Notes: generated by a model from the sequence alone, not told the origin. Shown: positions 29,930-39,703, counted from the stretch's first letter. The stretch: 64,000 nucleotides of DNA from an uncultured Stenotrophomonas sp. (GCA_900078405.1 FLTS01000001.1:496001-560000), one strand, 5' to 3'. Numbers and translations: made by a program.

Positions 29930-30020
29930 AGGAGTGAGCGGAGAGGGGTGAGGAGTGGGAAACGGCAAAAGCAGAGACTCCTGCTTTTTCTCACTCCTCA
30001 CCCCTCTCCACTCACTCCTG
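29930..30020. repeat. Long inverted repeat with GGAGTGAG sub-repeats
   Basis: The left arm AGGAGTGAGCGGAGAGGGGT continues through GAGGAGTGGGAAA. The right arm from 29978 is its reverse complement, ending at AGTGAGT read inverted (30020). The arms pair over about 40 bases. It lies directly upstream of mfd, so it may be in the mfd leader or promoter. Confidence 0.8.
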
Positions 30021-30024
30021 CTTC

Positions 30025-30570
30025 TCAGCTGCCCAGCTCCAGCACCATCCGCACCAGCCCCGGCGTACTGGCCGGGTGCGGCACCTGCCGGAAACCCAGC
30101 GATGCGGCCAGTTGCAGCATCGGCTCGTTGTCCTGCGCGATGTCGCCGTACATGCGGTCCAGGTACTTGCCGCGCGCCCACTTCACCAGCTTGCGCATCA
30201 GCTGCCGGCCCAGGCCCTGGCCGACGAGGAAACGGCTGACCAGGATGGCGTATTCGGCGTCGCGGGTGCCGGGGATGATCGAGGCGCGCGCCACTGCGCC
30301 GACCACGGCCTCGCCGGGCGGCAGCGGCTCGGCGACGACCAGCGCGATTTCGGTTTTCGGGTTGGGGTGGGTCAGGCGCTGGGCGGTCTCGTCCGACAAC
30401 ACGTCCACCGCCTGCAGGAAGCGGTCGCGGACTTCTTCCGGCCCGAACAGCGCGAAGGCGCCTTGCAGCGGCGCACCGTCTTCGGGGCGGATGGGGCGGA
30501 TCAGCAGTTCCCGGCCACTGGGAGCCTTGAAGTTTTCATGCCACGGCGGCATGCGGTTGCGGGTAGCCAT
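30025..30570 (-). CDS. GNAT-family N-acetyltransferase
   Basis: A 181-residue acetyltransferase. After an N-terminal lead (WHENFKAPSGRELLIRPIRPED) comes the GNAT core with the acetyl-CoA loop VGQGLGRQLMRKL, followed by DIAQDNEPMLQLAASLGF. The N-terminal pattern and the RFLQAV segment resemble the acetyltransferase domain found at the C terminus of PatZ/Acs-like protein lysine acetyltransferases, here as a stand-alone protein. It may therefore acetylate proteins, but small-molecule substrates cannot be excluded. The ATG at 30570 begins the conserved region. It lies between mfd and rlmJ on the same strand, with a repeat between it and mfd. Confidence 0.85.
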   Translation of the reverse strand: MATRNRMPPWHENFKAPSGRELLIRPIRPEDGAPLQGAFALFGPEEVRDRFLQAVDVLSDETAQRLTHPNPKTEIALVVAEPLPPGEAVVGAVARASIIPGTRDAEYAILVSRFLVGQGLGRQLMRKLVKWARGKYLDRMYGDIAQDNEPMLQLAASLGFRQVPHPASTPGLVRMVLELGS

Positions 30571-30664
30571 GCTGTGGTTCCTCCGGAGTCCATCGATTCT
30601 TGCATCTGTGGCGCGAAATTCCGTGAACGTGGTTCAACCGTGGCAGGTGGCGTCGGCAGGGGGG

Positions 30665-31522
30665 TCAGGCGCTGGCCTTGAGCCATTCCAGCCGGGTCGA
30701 GGCCCCCTTTTCGCCCAGGTGTTGTTTCAGCACCGGCATGGCCGGTGCCAGCACCTGGTCGAACTGCCACGGTGCGTTGAGCAGGAGCATGCCGCTGCCG
30801 TTCAGGCGCAACGGGGAGTCGTCCGGGCGCACCAGCAGCTCGGCCAGCAGGGCGGATTTGATCGGCAATGCGGCCGCCTTGCGGAAGAAGTGCAGGATGC
30901 TGCGGCGCTGCTTGATCGGGAACCACACCGCGCAGGTGGCCTGCGGCCAGCGCGACAGGGTTTCGGCCAGTGCGGCGAGGATGCGCTGGTATTCGGCGTC
31001 CTGCGCCTCGTAGGGGGGATCGATCAACACCAGCCCGCGGCCGATCTTGTCGCCGTTGGCCTTGGGCGGCAGCAACGAGCGGATCAGCGCGTAGCCATCG
31101 CCCGCATGCACGCCGACGCGGCCGTCATGGGCGAACAGGGCCTTGAGCGCGGCGGCCTCCTCTTCCTGCAGTTCGCAGGCGGCCAGCCGATCCTGCGCGC
31201 GCATGGCCTGCGCGGCCAGCAGGGGCGAGCCGGGGTAGCAGATCATGCTGCCGACCGGGTTGTCGGCCTGCACCGCCTTGAGGTAACGCTCGACCACCGG
31301 CGGCAGTTGCGGCTGCGCCATCAGCCGCATCACGCCGTCCTCGATTTCCAGCGTCTTGCGGCTTTCCTCGCTGGCCAGCAGGTAGCGGCCGCGCCCGGCG
31401 TGGGTGTCGAGCACAAAGAACGGGGTTTCCTTGCGCTTGAAGGCGTCGATCAGCGCCAGCAGGACGATGTGCTTGAGCACGTCGGCATGGTTGCCGGCAT
31501 GGAAGGCGTGGCGGTAGTTCAT
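30665..31522 (-). CDS. rlmJ: 23S rRNA adenine-2030 N6-methyltransferase
   Basis: Methylates A2030 of 23S rRNA before ribosome assembly. The 285-residue protein (E. coli RlmJ 280) begins MNYRHAFHAGNHADVLKHIV, the family hallmark. It has the SAM motif VLDTHAGRGRY and the N6-adenine methylase motif IDPPYE in GLVLIDPPYEAQDAEY. The start ATG at 31522 gives the exact family N terminus. It is divergent from creB, only 45 bp apart, so their promoters overlap. Confidence 0.96.
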   Translation of the reverse strand: MNYRHAFHAGNHADVLKHIVLLALIDAFKRKETPFFVLDTHAGRGRYLLASEESRKTLEIEDGVMRLMAQPQLPPVVERYLKAVQADNPVGSMICYPGSPLLAAQAMRAQDRLAACELQEEEAAALKALFAHDGRVGVHAGDGYALIRSLLPPKANGDKIGRGLVLIDPPYEAQDAEYQRILAALAETLSRWPQATCAVWFPIKQRRSILHFFRKAAALPIKSALLAELLVRPDDSPLRLNGSGMLLLNAPWQFDQVLAPAMPVLKQHLGEKGASTRLEWLKASA

Positions 31523-31567
31523 GCGCGAAGTGTACGGACGCGGCGGCGGGCCGGCTATGCTGGCAGC

Positions 31568-32260
31568 ATGTCCGAACCCGCCGCCCGCGTGCTCGTCGTC
31601 GAGGACGAGGCCGCCATTGCCGATACCGTGCTGTACGCGCTGCGCAGCGAGGGCTACGCCGCCGAGCATTGCGCGCTTGGGCGGCCGGCGCTGGAGCGGT
31701 TGCGTGAAGGCGGCGTCGATGTGCTGGTGCTGGACGTGGGCCTGCCGGGCCTGGACGGCTACCAGGTGCGACGGCCCCTGCGCGCCGAGCGGCAGGTGCC
31801 GGTGATCTTCCTCACCGCGCGCAACGACGAGTTCGACCGGGTACTGGGGCTGGAGCTGGGGGCCGACGATTACGTGGGCAAGCCGTTCTCGCCGCGCGAG
31901 CTGGTGGCGCGGGTGCGGGCGCGGCTGCGGCGGCCGGCGCCGGTGGGCGCGGGCGATGCGGGATGGGTGCGGCAGGGCGCGTTCGCGATCGACCGCGAGG
32001 GGCGGCGGGTGCGTTACCGCGATTCACTGCTGGACCTGACGCGCTACGAATATGCCCTGCTGGCGGCGTTGTTGCAGCGGCCGGGTGCGATCCTGAGCCG
32101 GGCGCAGTTGATGGAGCGCGGGTGGGATCATGCCAGCGACAGCGCCGACCGTACGGTGGATACGCACGTCAAGACGTTGCGGGCGAAGTTGCGGGCGGCC
32201 GGGGCGGTGGCCGACCCGGTCCGGACGCATCGTGGGCTGGGGTATGCGTTGGATGTCTAG
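31568..32260 (+). CDS. creB: OmpR-family response regulator CreB
   Basis: A 230-residue DNA-binding response regulator. The receiver domain has acidic pocket Glu12/Asp13, phospho-acceptor Asp56 in VLDVGLP, Thr in FLTARN and Lys in VGKPFSP. The C-terminal winged helix ends RTHRGLGYALDV. The CreB identity is supported by the CreC-like kinase and CreD protein nearby and a cre tag before creD. In Stenotrophomonas this system responds to penicillin-binding-protein inhibition and affects envelope traits. Unlike the usual tight creBC operon, a 507-bp block separates it from creC. The ATG lies 45 bp from divergent rlmJ. Confidence 0.9.
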   Translation: MSEPAARVLVVEDEAAIADTVLYALRSEGYAAEHCALGRPALERLREGGVDVLVLDVGLPGLDGYQVRRPLRAERQVPVIFLTARNDEFDRVLGLELGADDYVGKPFSPRELVARVRARLRRPAPVGAGDAGWVRQGAFAIDREGRRVRYRDSLLDLTRYEYALLAALLQRPGAILSRAQLMERGWDHASDSADRTVDTHVKTLRAKLRAAGAVADPVRTHRGLGYALDV

Positions 32261-32767
<507 letters not shown>

Positions 32768-34204
32768 ATGCGCCTCGGCCTGAAACTCTTCCTCGGTTTC
32801 TTCCTGATCGTCGGCATCGCCGCGTTCTTCGTGATGCGGGTGTTCGTGGGCGAGGTGAAGCCCGGCGTGCGGCAGGCGATGGAGTCCACGCTGGTAGATG
32901 CGGCCAATGTGCTGGCGGTGATGGCCGCGCCGGACCTGAAGGCCGGGCGCATGGCCGATGGCGATTTCGCCGCGCAGCTGGCCGCCGCGCAGCGGCGTGA
33001 CCCCGAGGCGATGGTGTGGCGCTTTCCCAAGCGCAGCATCGATTACCGGGTCACCGTGACCGATGCGCGCGGCATCGTGGTGTACGACTCCCGCGGGCAG
33101 GATGTGGGCCGCGACAACTCGCGCTGGAACGATGTCTACCGCACCCTGCGCGGCGAGTATGGCGCGCGCTCCAGTCCCGAGGTGCCCGGTGACGAAACCC
33201 GCACGGTGATGCACGTGGCCGCGCCGGTACGTGATCCGGCTGATGGCCGCACCCTGATAGGGGTGCTCACGCTGGCCCAGCCCAACGACAGCATCGCCCC
33301 GTTCATCGCCGCCAGCCAGCGCGCCATCGTCGCGCGCGGGGCATGGCTGATCGGCCTGTCGGCGCTGATCGGGTTGTTGATGACATGGTGGCTGGCACGC
33401 GGCATCGGCGGTTTGAGCCGCTATGCCAGGGCGGTCAGTGCCGGCGAGCCGGTGCCGCCGCCGAAGCCGCGCCGCGACGAGATCGGCGAGCTCGGCCAGG
33501 CGCTGGAAACCATGCGCCGCAAGCTGCAGGGCAAGGCCTATGTCGAGCAGTACGTGCAGTCGCTGACGCACGAGATGAAAAGCCCGCTGGCGGCGATACG
33601 CGGTGCCGCCGAGCTGTTGCAGGAGCCGTTGCCGGAAGCCGAGCGGCAACGTTTCGCCGCCAACATCGCGCAGCAGGAGCGGCGCCTGACCGAAACCATC
33701 GACCAGCTGCTGCGGCTGGCCGAGGTGGAGCAGCACGGCTGGTTGCAGCACCGCGCGGCGCTGGACCTGTGCGCGCTGTGCCGGCAGCTGGCCGAGGAGG
33801 CCGGGCCGCGCCTGCAGGCGATGCGGCTGCGGCTGGAGTGTGAGCTGCCCGGACGGGCGCCGGTGCAGGGTGATGCGTTCCTGCTGCGGCAGGCGCTGGG
33901 CAACCTGCTGGACAACGCCATCGCGTTCTCGCCGAGCGACGCGACCATCCTGCTGCAGGTGCGGCGGCAGGATACGGGCTGGGAGGTGACGCTGGCCGAT
34001 GCAGGTCCGGGCGTGCCGGACTATGCGCTGGAGCGGGTGTTCGAGCGTTTCTATTCGCTGGCGCGCCCTGGCAGCGGCCAACGCAGCTCCGGGCTGGGGC
34101 TGCCGTTCGTGGCCGAGGTGGCGCGCCTGCATGGTGGGCAGGCACGGTTGCGCAACCGCCCGGAAGGCGGGGCGGCGGCGAGCCTGTGGTTGCCGATGGC
34201 GTAG
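32768..34204 (+). CDS. creC: Sensor histidine kinase CreC
   Basis: A 478-residue inner-membrane kinase. Transmembrane helix 1 at about residues 5-25 (LFLGFFLIVGIAAFFVM), a periplasmic sensor domain to about 190, helix 2 near 193-213, HAMP, then the phospho-acceptor His268 in SLTHEMKSPLAAIRG. The ATPase domain follows with N box NLLDNAIAFSP, G1 DAGPGVP and G2 SSGLGLPF. The N-terminal MRLGLKLFLGFFLI is CreC-like. ATG 32768 is chosen; GTG 32762 is also in frame. A tandem repeat lies just upstream. Its TAG stop is formed by the GTAG of a following repeat fragment. Confidence 0.93.
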   Translation: MRLGLKLFLGFFLIVGIAAFFVMRVFVGEVKPGVRQAMESTLVDAANVLAVMAAPDLKAGRMADGDFAAQLAAAQRRDPEAMVWRFPKRSIDYRVTVTDARGIVVYDSRGQDVGRDNSRWNDVYRTLRGEYGARSSPEVPGDETRTVMHVAAPVRDPADGRTLIGVLTLAQPNDSIAPFIAASQRAIVARGAWLIGLSALIGLLMTWWLARGIGGLSRYARAVSAGEPVPPPKPRRDEIGELGQALETMRRKLQGKAYVEQYVQSLTHEMKSPLAAIRGAAELLQEPLPEAERQRFAANIAQQERRLTETIDQLLRLAEVEQHGWLQHRAALDLCALCRQLAEEAGPRLQAMRLRLECELPGRAPVQGDAFLLRQALGNLLDNAIAFSPSDATILLQVRRQDTGWEVTLADAGPGVPDYALERVFERFYSLARPGSGQRSSGLGLPFVAEVARLHGGQARLRNRPEGGAAASLWLPMA

Positions 34205-34226
34205 GTGCCGGGCTTGCCCGGCACGG
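34201..34226. repeat. Half of a GTAG-type repeat overlapping the creC stop
   Basis: GTAGGTGCCGGGCTTGCCCG followed by GCACGG; one self-complementary arm of the GATGCGGGG class. Its bases 34202-34204 are the creC stop codon TAG. Confidence 0.6.
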
Positions 34227-34255
34227 GACGCACCGGGACAGCTTCATGCTCGCAT

Positions 34256-37200
34256 CTATGCCGGCGATGGTGCGCCATCGTGCGGCGGGACTGGTTCCTG
34301 TGCAGGGCTGTCGACGAAGGCCGGGTGGTCGGCCCGCGGCCGGCCCAGGTGGTAGCCCTGCACCATGTCCACGCCCATCTCGCGCAGCATCTGCAGGGTC
34401 GCCTCGTCTTCGACGAATTCGGCCACGGTGAGCTTGCCCATGCCGTGTGCCACTTCGATGATGGCGCGCACGAACACCTGGTTGTCGCGCTCGTCCGGCA
34501 GGTTGTGGATGAACATGCCGTCGATCTTGAGCACATCGGCCTTCAGGTTCTTGAGGTAGGCGAAGGACGAAAAGCCGGTGCCGAAGTCATCCAGACAGAT
34601 CGGGCAGCCGGTGTCGCGCAGGGCGGCGATGAAGCGCGCGGCGTCGCCCATGTCCGAGACCGCCGAGGTCTCGGTCAGCTCCACCAGCAGGCGGCGTGGT
34701 TCGACGTGGCGCTGCAGCAACTGGCAGGCGATGTATTCCGGCAGTTCGGGGTCGTCGAAGGAGCGGCCGGAGATGTTGACGGCAATGGCCGGCAACTGCG
34801 GGTGGGCTGCCAGCAGGCGGATGCTTTCGCGGATCACCCAGCGGTCGATCTCGAGGATCTTGCCGCTCTTCTCGGCCGGCTCGATGAATTGCGCGGGCAT
34901 GATGAACTGGCCGGGGTTGGCTTCGTCCACCATGCGGATCAATGCTTCCAGGTGCGCCAGCCGGCCGTCCCCGGCGTGGTGCACGCCCTGGAAGTGCAGG
35001 CGCAGCAGGTTGTGCTCCAGCGCCCGTGCGATGCGGTCGTTCCAGGCCAGGCGGGTGGCCATTTCCCGCGAGCTGTCGCGGTCGGGGCGGTACACGTTCC
35101 AGCGGTTCTTGCCCAGGTGCTTGGCCTGGTACATCGCCGCGTCGGCATGGGCGACCAGATCCTGGGCGTTGTCGGCATGGCCGGGGCAGTGGGCGATGCC
35201 CAGGCTGGTGGTCAGGCGCACGGTCTGCTCGTGCAGGTACAACGGCGTCTGCGCGATCCGCTGCACGATGCGTTCGGCCAGGTGGCGGGCGTCGTCCAGG
35301 CTGGCATGCGGCATCAGCACGGCGAATTCGTCGCCGCCCAGCCGGAACAGGGTTTCGCCGGCACGGACCAGCGTGCGGATTTCGACCGCCATGCGCCCGA
35401 GCACGCTGTCGCCGGCACGGTGGCCGTAGGTGTCGTTGATGTATTTGAATTCGTCCAGGTCGAAGAACAGCAGGGCGACCTGGCTCGGCGTGCGCTCGGC
35501 GTCGTGGAAGAAACGGGTCAGCTCGTCCTCGAAACGGCGCCGGTTGTAGAGGTTGGTCAGCGGGTCGTGCTGGGCCAGGCGCACCAGCTGCTGGGCGGTG
35601 CGTCGCTCCTCGGTCACGTCCTCCTCCACCCACAACCGGCCGATGTAGTGGCCTTGCGCGTCATGCACCGGGTAGGCGTTGTGCATGATGATGCGGTTGT
35701 CGTGCAGGCGGATTTCCAGCTGCCGGGAGGCGTCCGGCGAGCCAATGGAGTCTTCCAGGCGTTTCAGTACCGCAGTCGGGTCGACCATCAGCGAGCGCGC
35801 CGCTGCCAGCCCTTCGTGGGTGGTCTGGCCGATCAGAGTGTTGCCCGCGGGCAGCTTCCACATCGCCAGCATGGCGGCGTTGCAGTAGGTCACCCGGTTC
35901 TCGTTGTTGACGAACAGGATGCCCAGGTCCATCGCTCCAAGCAGCGCCAGCAGGCGTGCACGCTCCTCTTCCAGCCGGGTCATGAACTGGCGGCGCTCGT
36001 CCACCTCGTTCTGCAGGGCCTGCGCATGGGCCGCCTGCAGGGAGCGCTGTTGCACCAGCTCGCCGACCATGTCATCGAACGCGCCGGCCAGACGGCCCAG
36101 CTCGTCGTCGCTCTGCATGGCGATCGGCGTCGGCTCGCCGCCCTGGCCGAGTTCGTCGACCGCGCGGGTCAGGCGGTCCAGCGGCACGGCGAACAGCGAG
36201 CGCACCCGCCGACGCAGCAGCCATGTCGCCGGCAGCAGGCAGATGATGCCGAAGCCGGACAGGGCCAGCAGCCCCCACATCAACAGGTGGTTCACCCGCG
36301 CCTGCGGCAGCAGATAGACCTGGTACCAACCCGGTCCGTGGATCTTCGACCATGCCACCCATTGGCTGCCGTCGGGGGAGCGCCCGGCGCCGCTGTCGGC
36401 GCCGGACTGGCGGATCATCCGGTGCGCCTGTGCCAGCAACGGGTCGTCGAGGGTGGACAGGCGCAGCTGGCCATCGGCGGCGGCGATGCGCTGGCGCAGG
36501 CGCGGGTGGGCGATCAGGTCGCTGCCGGCACTCATGACCAGTTGCGTGCCCTGATCCACGTCGTCGCCATTGGCGCTCTTGTCGATCAGCGTCTGGATCG
36601 AGACGTCGTGCCCCAGGGTGCCGGCCCAGTGCCCCTGCCAGTCCAGCGGTTTGATCACCGACACCATCCACGTGTCGGCCTGCTCGTCCAGGTAGACCGG
36701 GGTCCAGAACACCGTGCGCTGCGGGTTGCGGCGCGGGTCGGCGCCGAGCATCGTCGGGTAGCCGGTGTTGGTGGCGCTGGCGTCCGCGCCGCTGCCCCAG
36801 TCCACGCCGGGCGAGTACACCATCAGCCCGTCCTCGACGAAATCCATGTAGACCGAGAAGAACGGCGGCGCCAGCGCCGGCCCCTGTTCGCGCAGCAGGT
36901 CGTAGGCGACGACCGCGCGCAGCCGGGCCGACTCGTCCAGCCCCTGCGGCGGCTGGTGCAGGTAGAGGGTGGGGGCGTGCTCGGGGTCCACCTGCTCCGG
37001 GCGCAGCCGCCACAGGCCGTCGGCACTGCGTGCGAACAATGCGTCGAAGCGGGCGAGGGTGGCCGCGTGGTCGGCACCGTCCAGCCGCAGCAGCAACTCG
37101 CGCTGCAGGCGCCGCACGCTCTGCTCGGCTTGCAGGAACAACCCTTCGCTGGCCCGTGCGCGCAGCTCGACGGTGTGCTGCGCCACCAGCGGCACCACCT

Positions 37201-37327
37201 TGTCGGCGGCCATGCGCATGGCCAGATAGCCGAGGGCGGAAAGCAGCAGCAGGAGGGTGAGGAACAGGCCCCAGATGCTCAGTGACAGCTGGTGGATCAG
37301 CGAAGCGCGGGGCCGTGGGTGCAGCAC
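34256..37327 (-). CDS. Membrane GGDEF-EAL protein with dCACHE-like sensor, HAMP and PAS
   Basis: A 1023-residue c-di-GMP enzyme. Helix 1 lies near residues 14-37, then a large periplasmic sensor (about 40-330) of dCACHE character, helix 2 near 340-360, HAMP, and a PAS domain (about 450-575). GGDEF is intact at 664-668 and EAL intact at 794-796, with the downstream DDFGTGFSS loop, so both synthase and phosphodiesterase activity are possible. No canonical RxxD inhibitory site precedes GGDEF. The GTG at 37327 is chosen for its AAGGA ribosome site 8 bases upstream; an ATG at 37384 is in frame. It sits inverted between creC and creD and shares a control region with creD. Confidence 0.9.
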   Translation of the reverse strand: MLHPRPRASLIHQLSLSIWGLFLTLLLLLSALGYLAMRMAADKVVPLVAQHTVELRARASEGLFLQAEQSVRRLQRELLLRLDGADHAATLARFDALFARSADGLWRLRPEQVDPEHAPTLYLHQPPQGLDESARLRAVVAYDLLREQGPALAPPFFSVYMDFVEDGLMVYSPGVDWGSGADASATNTGYPTMLGADPRRNPQRTVFWTPVYLDEQADTWMVSVIKPLDWQGHWAGTLGHDVSIQTLIDKSANGDDVDQGTQLVMSAGSDLIAHPRLRQRIAAADGQLRLSTLDDPLLAQAHRMIRQSGADSGAGRSPDGSQWVAWSKIHGPGWYQVYLLPQARVNHLLMWGLLALSGFGIICLLPATWLLRRRVRSLFAVPLDRLTRAVDELGQGGEPTPIAMQSDDELGRLAGAFDDMVGELVQQRSLQAAHAQALQNEVDERRQFMTRLEEERARLLALLGAMDLGILFVNNENRVTYCNAAMLAMWKLPAGNTLIGQTTHEGLAAARSLMVDPTAVLKRLEDSIGSPDASRQLEIRLHDNRIIMHNAYPVHDAQGHYIGRLWVEEDVTEERRTAQQLVRLAQHDPLTNLYNRRRFEDELTRFFHDAERTPSQVALLFFDLDEFKYINDTYGHRAGDSVLGRMAVEIRTLVRAGETLFRLGGDEFAVLMPHASLDDARHLAERIVQRIAQTPLYLHEQTVRLTTSLGIAHCPGHADNAQDLVAHADAAMYQAKHLGKNRWNVYRPDRDSSREMATRLAWNDRIARALEHNLLRLHFQGVHHAGDGRLAHLEALIRMVDEANPGQFIMPAQFIEPAEKSGKILEIDRWVIRESIRLLAAHPQLPAIAVNISGRSFDDPELPEYIACQLLQRHVEPRRLLVELTETSAVSDMGDAARFIAALRDTGCPICLDDFGTGFSSFAYLKNLKADVLKIDGMFIHNLPDERDNQVFVRAIIEVAHGMGKLTVAEFVEDEATLQMLREMGVDMVQGYHLGRPRADHPAFVDSPAQEPVPPHDGAPSPA

Positions 37328-37442
37328 GTGGGGTTCCTTCAGGGGAATGGAATGCTGGACGGCCGGAAGCGCATGACCACGCATTCATACTATGCCGTGC
37401 AGGCCGCCGCAACCGGCCGTCGCGCGGTGGCCGGCTGTCGGC

Positions 37443-37458
37443 TTCACGCCCACTTCAA
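37443..37458 (+). promoter_or_regulatory. cre tag (CreB-binding site) upstream of creD
   Basis: TTCACGCCCACTTCAA matches the cre-tag consensus TTCAC-N6-TTCAC at 9 of 10 defined positions. It is in the same orientation as creD, 65 bases before its start codon, inside the divergent region shared with the GGDEF-EAL gene. Confidence 0.75.
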
Positions 37459-37523
37459 ATTCGCCACAAACCCCGCTCACCGGCCGCGTCGAAGCTGCTC
37501 CCGTTTCCACACGAGGACGGGAC

Positions 37524-38852
37524 ATGAATTCCATGAAGCTGTTGTTGCGGTTCGCCATCGTCGGCGGGCTGGTGGTGTTGCTGCTGGTGCCGCTGTTGCT
37601 GATCCGCGGCACGATCAACGAGCGTGAGCGCTACCGCGACCAGGCCATCGAGCGGGTGGCGCAGAGCCGGGCCGGCGAGCAGTCGCTGGTGGGGCCGGTG
37701 CGGGTGCTGCCGTGGACGCAGCAGCGCGAGGTCGAGGTGGTCGACGCCGGCGGCCTGCGCAAGACCGAGCTGCAGACCGAGCGCGGCTACGAACTGCAGA
37801 TGCCCCGGCAGCTGCGGGTACAGGGCGAGATGCGCCCGGATGAGCGCCGCATCGGCCTGTTCCGGGTGCCGGTGTACAGCTGGCACGCGCGGGTGCAGGC
37901 CGAGTTCGACGACCTGCCCTATGCGGCGGTGCCGGGCCGCCACTACGGGCAGCCCTACCTGGCGCTGGGCATCGCCGACGTGCGCGGCCTGGTCGGCACG
38001 CCCAACCTGCGCGTGGATGGCCGCGCGCTGGCCCTGCAGGCCGGCTCCGGCGTGCTGGAGGCGAACAGCAAGGGCCTGCATGCGCCGCTGGCGCCGCAGT
38101 TCGACGAGCGCGAAGGCACGCTGGCCGACGGCCGCAAGGTCGAACTGGAATTCGTGCTCGACGGCACCCGCTCGCTGTCGGTGGTGCCGGTGGGCGACGA
38201 CACCCGCGTGGCATTGTCCTCGCCGTGGCCGCACCCGCTGTTCGGCGGCAGCTTCCTGCCCAACGAGCGCAGCATCGACGATGCCGGCTTCAAGGCCGAA
38301 TGGGCGGTGTCCTCACTGGCGTCGGCGGCGCAGGCGCAGCTGCGCCGGGACCTGGTGGCCGATGCGGTGGTCGAATCGCTGCAGGTGGCGCTGGTCGATC
38401 CGGTCGATGTCTATACCCAGGCCGACCGCGCCAGCAAGTACGGCATCCTGTTCGTGCTGCTGACCTTCGTCGGCTTCGTGCTGTTCGAGCTGATCAAGCG
38501 CCTGAAGATCCACCCGCTGCAGTACCTGCTGGTGGGGCTGGCGCTGGCGATCTTCTTCCTGCTGCTGCTGAGCCTGTCCGAGCACATCCCATTCCTGTGG
38601 GCCTACCTGGCTTCGGCGGCCGCGTGCATCGGCCTGCAGGGTTTCTACCTGAGCGGCGTGCTGCACAGCTGGAAGCGCGGGCTGGGGTTCTCGGCGATGC
38701 TCACCCTGCTGTACGGCGTGCTCTACCTGCTGCTGGATTCGGAGAACAACGCGCTGCTGCTGGGCTCGCTGCTGCTGTTCGGCATCCTCGCGGCGATCAT
38801 GTGGATCACCCGCAAGGTGGACTGGTACGACGTCGGCGGCAGCCTGCGATGA
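37524..38852 (+). CDS. creD: CreD-family inner-membrane protein
   Basis: A 442-residue protein of the CreD family (E. coli 450), the main target of CreBC, involved in envelope integrity. One N-terminal helix (residues about 8-27, LRFAIVGGLVVLLLVPLLLI) is followed by a periplasmic domain of about 270 residues containing SSPWPHPLFGGSFLP, typical of the family, and about six C-terminal helices starting KYGILFVLLTFVGFVLFELI. ATG 37524 has GAGGACGG upstream. A cre tag lies 65 bases before it, so CreB control is likely. Its stop overlaps the next small gene in ATGA. Confidence 0.95.
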   Translation: MNSMKLLLRFAIVGGLVVLLLVPLLLIRGTINERERYRDQAIERVAQSRAGEQSLVGPVRVLPWTQQREVEVVDAGGLRKTELQTERGYELQMPRQLRVQGEMRPDERRIGLFRVPVYSWHARVQAEFDDLPYAAVPGRHYGQPYLALGIADVRGLVGTPNLRVDGRALALQAGSGVLEANSKGLHAPLAPQFDEREGTLADGRKVELEFVLDGTRSLSVVPVGDDTRVALSSPWPHPLFGGSFLPNERSIDDAGFKAEWAVSSLASAAQAQLRRDLVADAVVESLQVALVDPVDVYTQADRASKYGILFVLLTFVGFVLFELIKRLKIHPLQYLLVGLALAIFFLLLLSLSEHIPFLWAYLASAAACIGLQGFYLSGVLHSWKRGLGFSAMLTLLYGVLYLLLDSENNALLLGSLLLFGILAAIMWITRKVDWYDVGGSLR

Positions 38853-39250
38853 ACCCCATGCGCCTGCGCATGAAGCTCGCCCGGCGGTTGCGGCAACTGC
38901 TGCCGCCGGGACTGGCCGGGCGGGTACGGCTGCCGCAGGCGGAGACGGGATGGTGCGGCTCGCCGCTGGCCGGGCTGGCATTGGGAACCGGTGGCGCGCG
39001 CGGCGGCATCCGGCTGGAACTGGACCACGTGCTGGCGGCAGCCATTCGCCAGCACGGTGACGGGGGGCTGCCGTCGGCCGACGTCGGCAACCCGGAGTGG
39101 AGCCGGTGGCAGCCACTGGGTCGGCGCCAGCTGCGTTTCCGCGCGATCTCGCCGCAGTCGCGGCGGGTGCTGCTGCTGGATGCATTGCGCGGCCAGCTTT
39201 GGCTGCTGTGGTGCGAACCGGCGCCGGCAGGTCACCGGTTGCGATACTGA
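38849..39250 (+). CDS. Hypothetical protein coupled to creD
   Basis: A 133-residue basic protein (many Arg) without signal peptide or membrane helix; no family recognised. Its ATG overlaps the creD stop in ATGA, so it is translated with creD and may belong to the CreB regulon. Visible features are an Arg-rich N terminus (MNPMRLRMKLARRLRQLLPP) and a C-terminal strand-like stretch RRVLLLDALRGQLWLLWCEP. The strong overlap and normal codon use argue that it is real. Confidence 0.6.
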   Translation: MNPMRLRMKLARRLRQLLPPGLAGRVRLPQAETGWCGSPLAGLALGTGGARGGIRLELDHVLAAAIRQHGDGGLPSADVGNPEWSRWQPLGRRQLRFRAISPQSRRVLLLDALRGQLWLLWCEPAPAGHRLRY

Positions 39251-39265
39251 ACCGGGGAAGGCGCG

Positions 39266-39616
39266 ATGAAGTTTCATCATGGGCTGGCGTTGCTGGCCAT
39301 CATCATCCTGCCGGTCCTCGCCGGACTGGTCATGGCCATTGAAGCTGGTTTGCGCAAGCTTCCCGTCGCCGGCGTGTTTCTGTGCGGCATGCTGGCGGCG
39401 ATCCTTGCTTTCGTCCTCACGCTTCCGGTTGCCCTCACTTGTTCGGAATCGCGGGACGTCGTCCATGTCGCCCGCCGCCTGCTCGACCCGCAGGAGTTCC
39501 AGTCACTGCGAGGTACGCGTCTGATCTGTCCCACGGTATACACGTTCGAACGCGATGAGGAGAGGGGCTGCCTGGTGTCGGACGGTGACGGCGGCGCGCA
39601 CATCGGCTGTGGCTGA
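39266..39616 (+). CDS. Small hypothetical membrane protein
   Basis: A 116-residue protein with two hydrophobic helices near the N terminus (about residues 6-25, LALLAIIILPVLAGLVMAIE, and 33-57) and a hydrophilic C-terminal tail with four Cys. It follows the previous gene by 15 bases on the same strand, so it may be the last gene of the creD transcript. GAAGGCGCG precedes the ATG, a weak ribosome site. Family and function are unknown. Confidence 0.5.
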   Translation: MKFHHGLALLAIIILPVLAGLVMAIEAGLRKLPVAGVFLCGMLAAILAFVLTLPVALTCSESRDVVHVARRLLDPQEFQSLRGTRLICPTVYTFERDEERGCLVSDGDGGAHIGCG

Positions 39617-39683
39617 AGGCTCCGGGATTCCGGGAAGCCTGGCGAGGGTCGGATGCTTGTGTTGCCTCTGGCCGCCAGGCCAG

Positions 39684-39703
39684 CGTCGGGGGTGTCACCC
39701 CGA
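39684..39703. repeat. GGTCGGG-family palindrome
   Basis: GTCGGGGGTGTCACCCCGAC is a compact palindrome, located between the creD transcript end and the suhB terminator. Confidence 0.5.

Noticed and set aside
34205..37285. Open frame of 1026 codons on the plus strand
   Set aside because: Antisense to the GGDEF-EAL gene; Val/His/Gln-rich with no domain.
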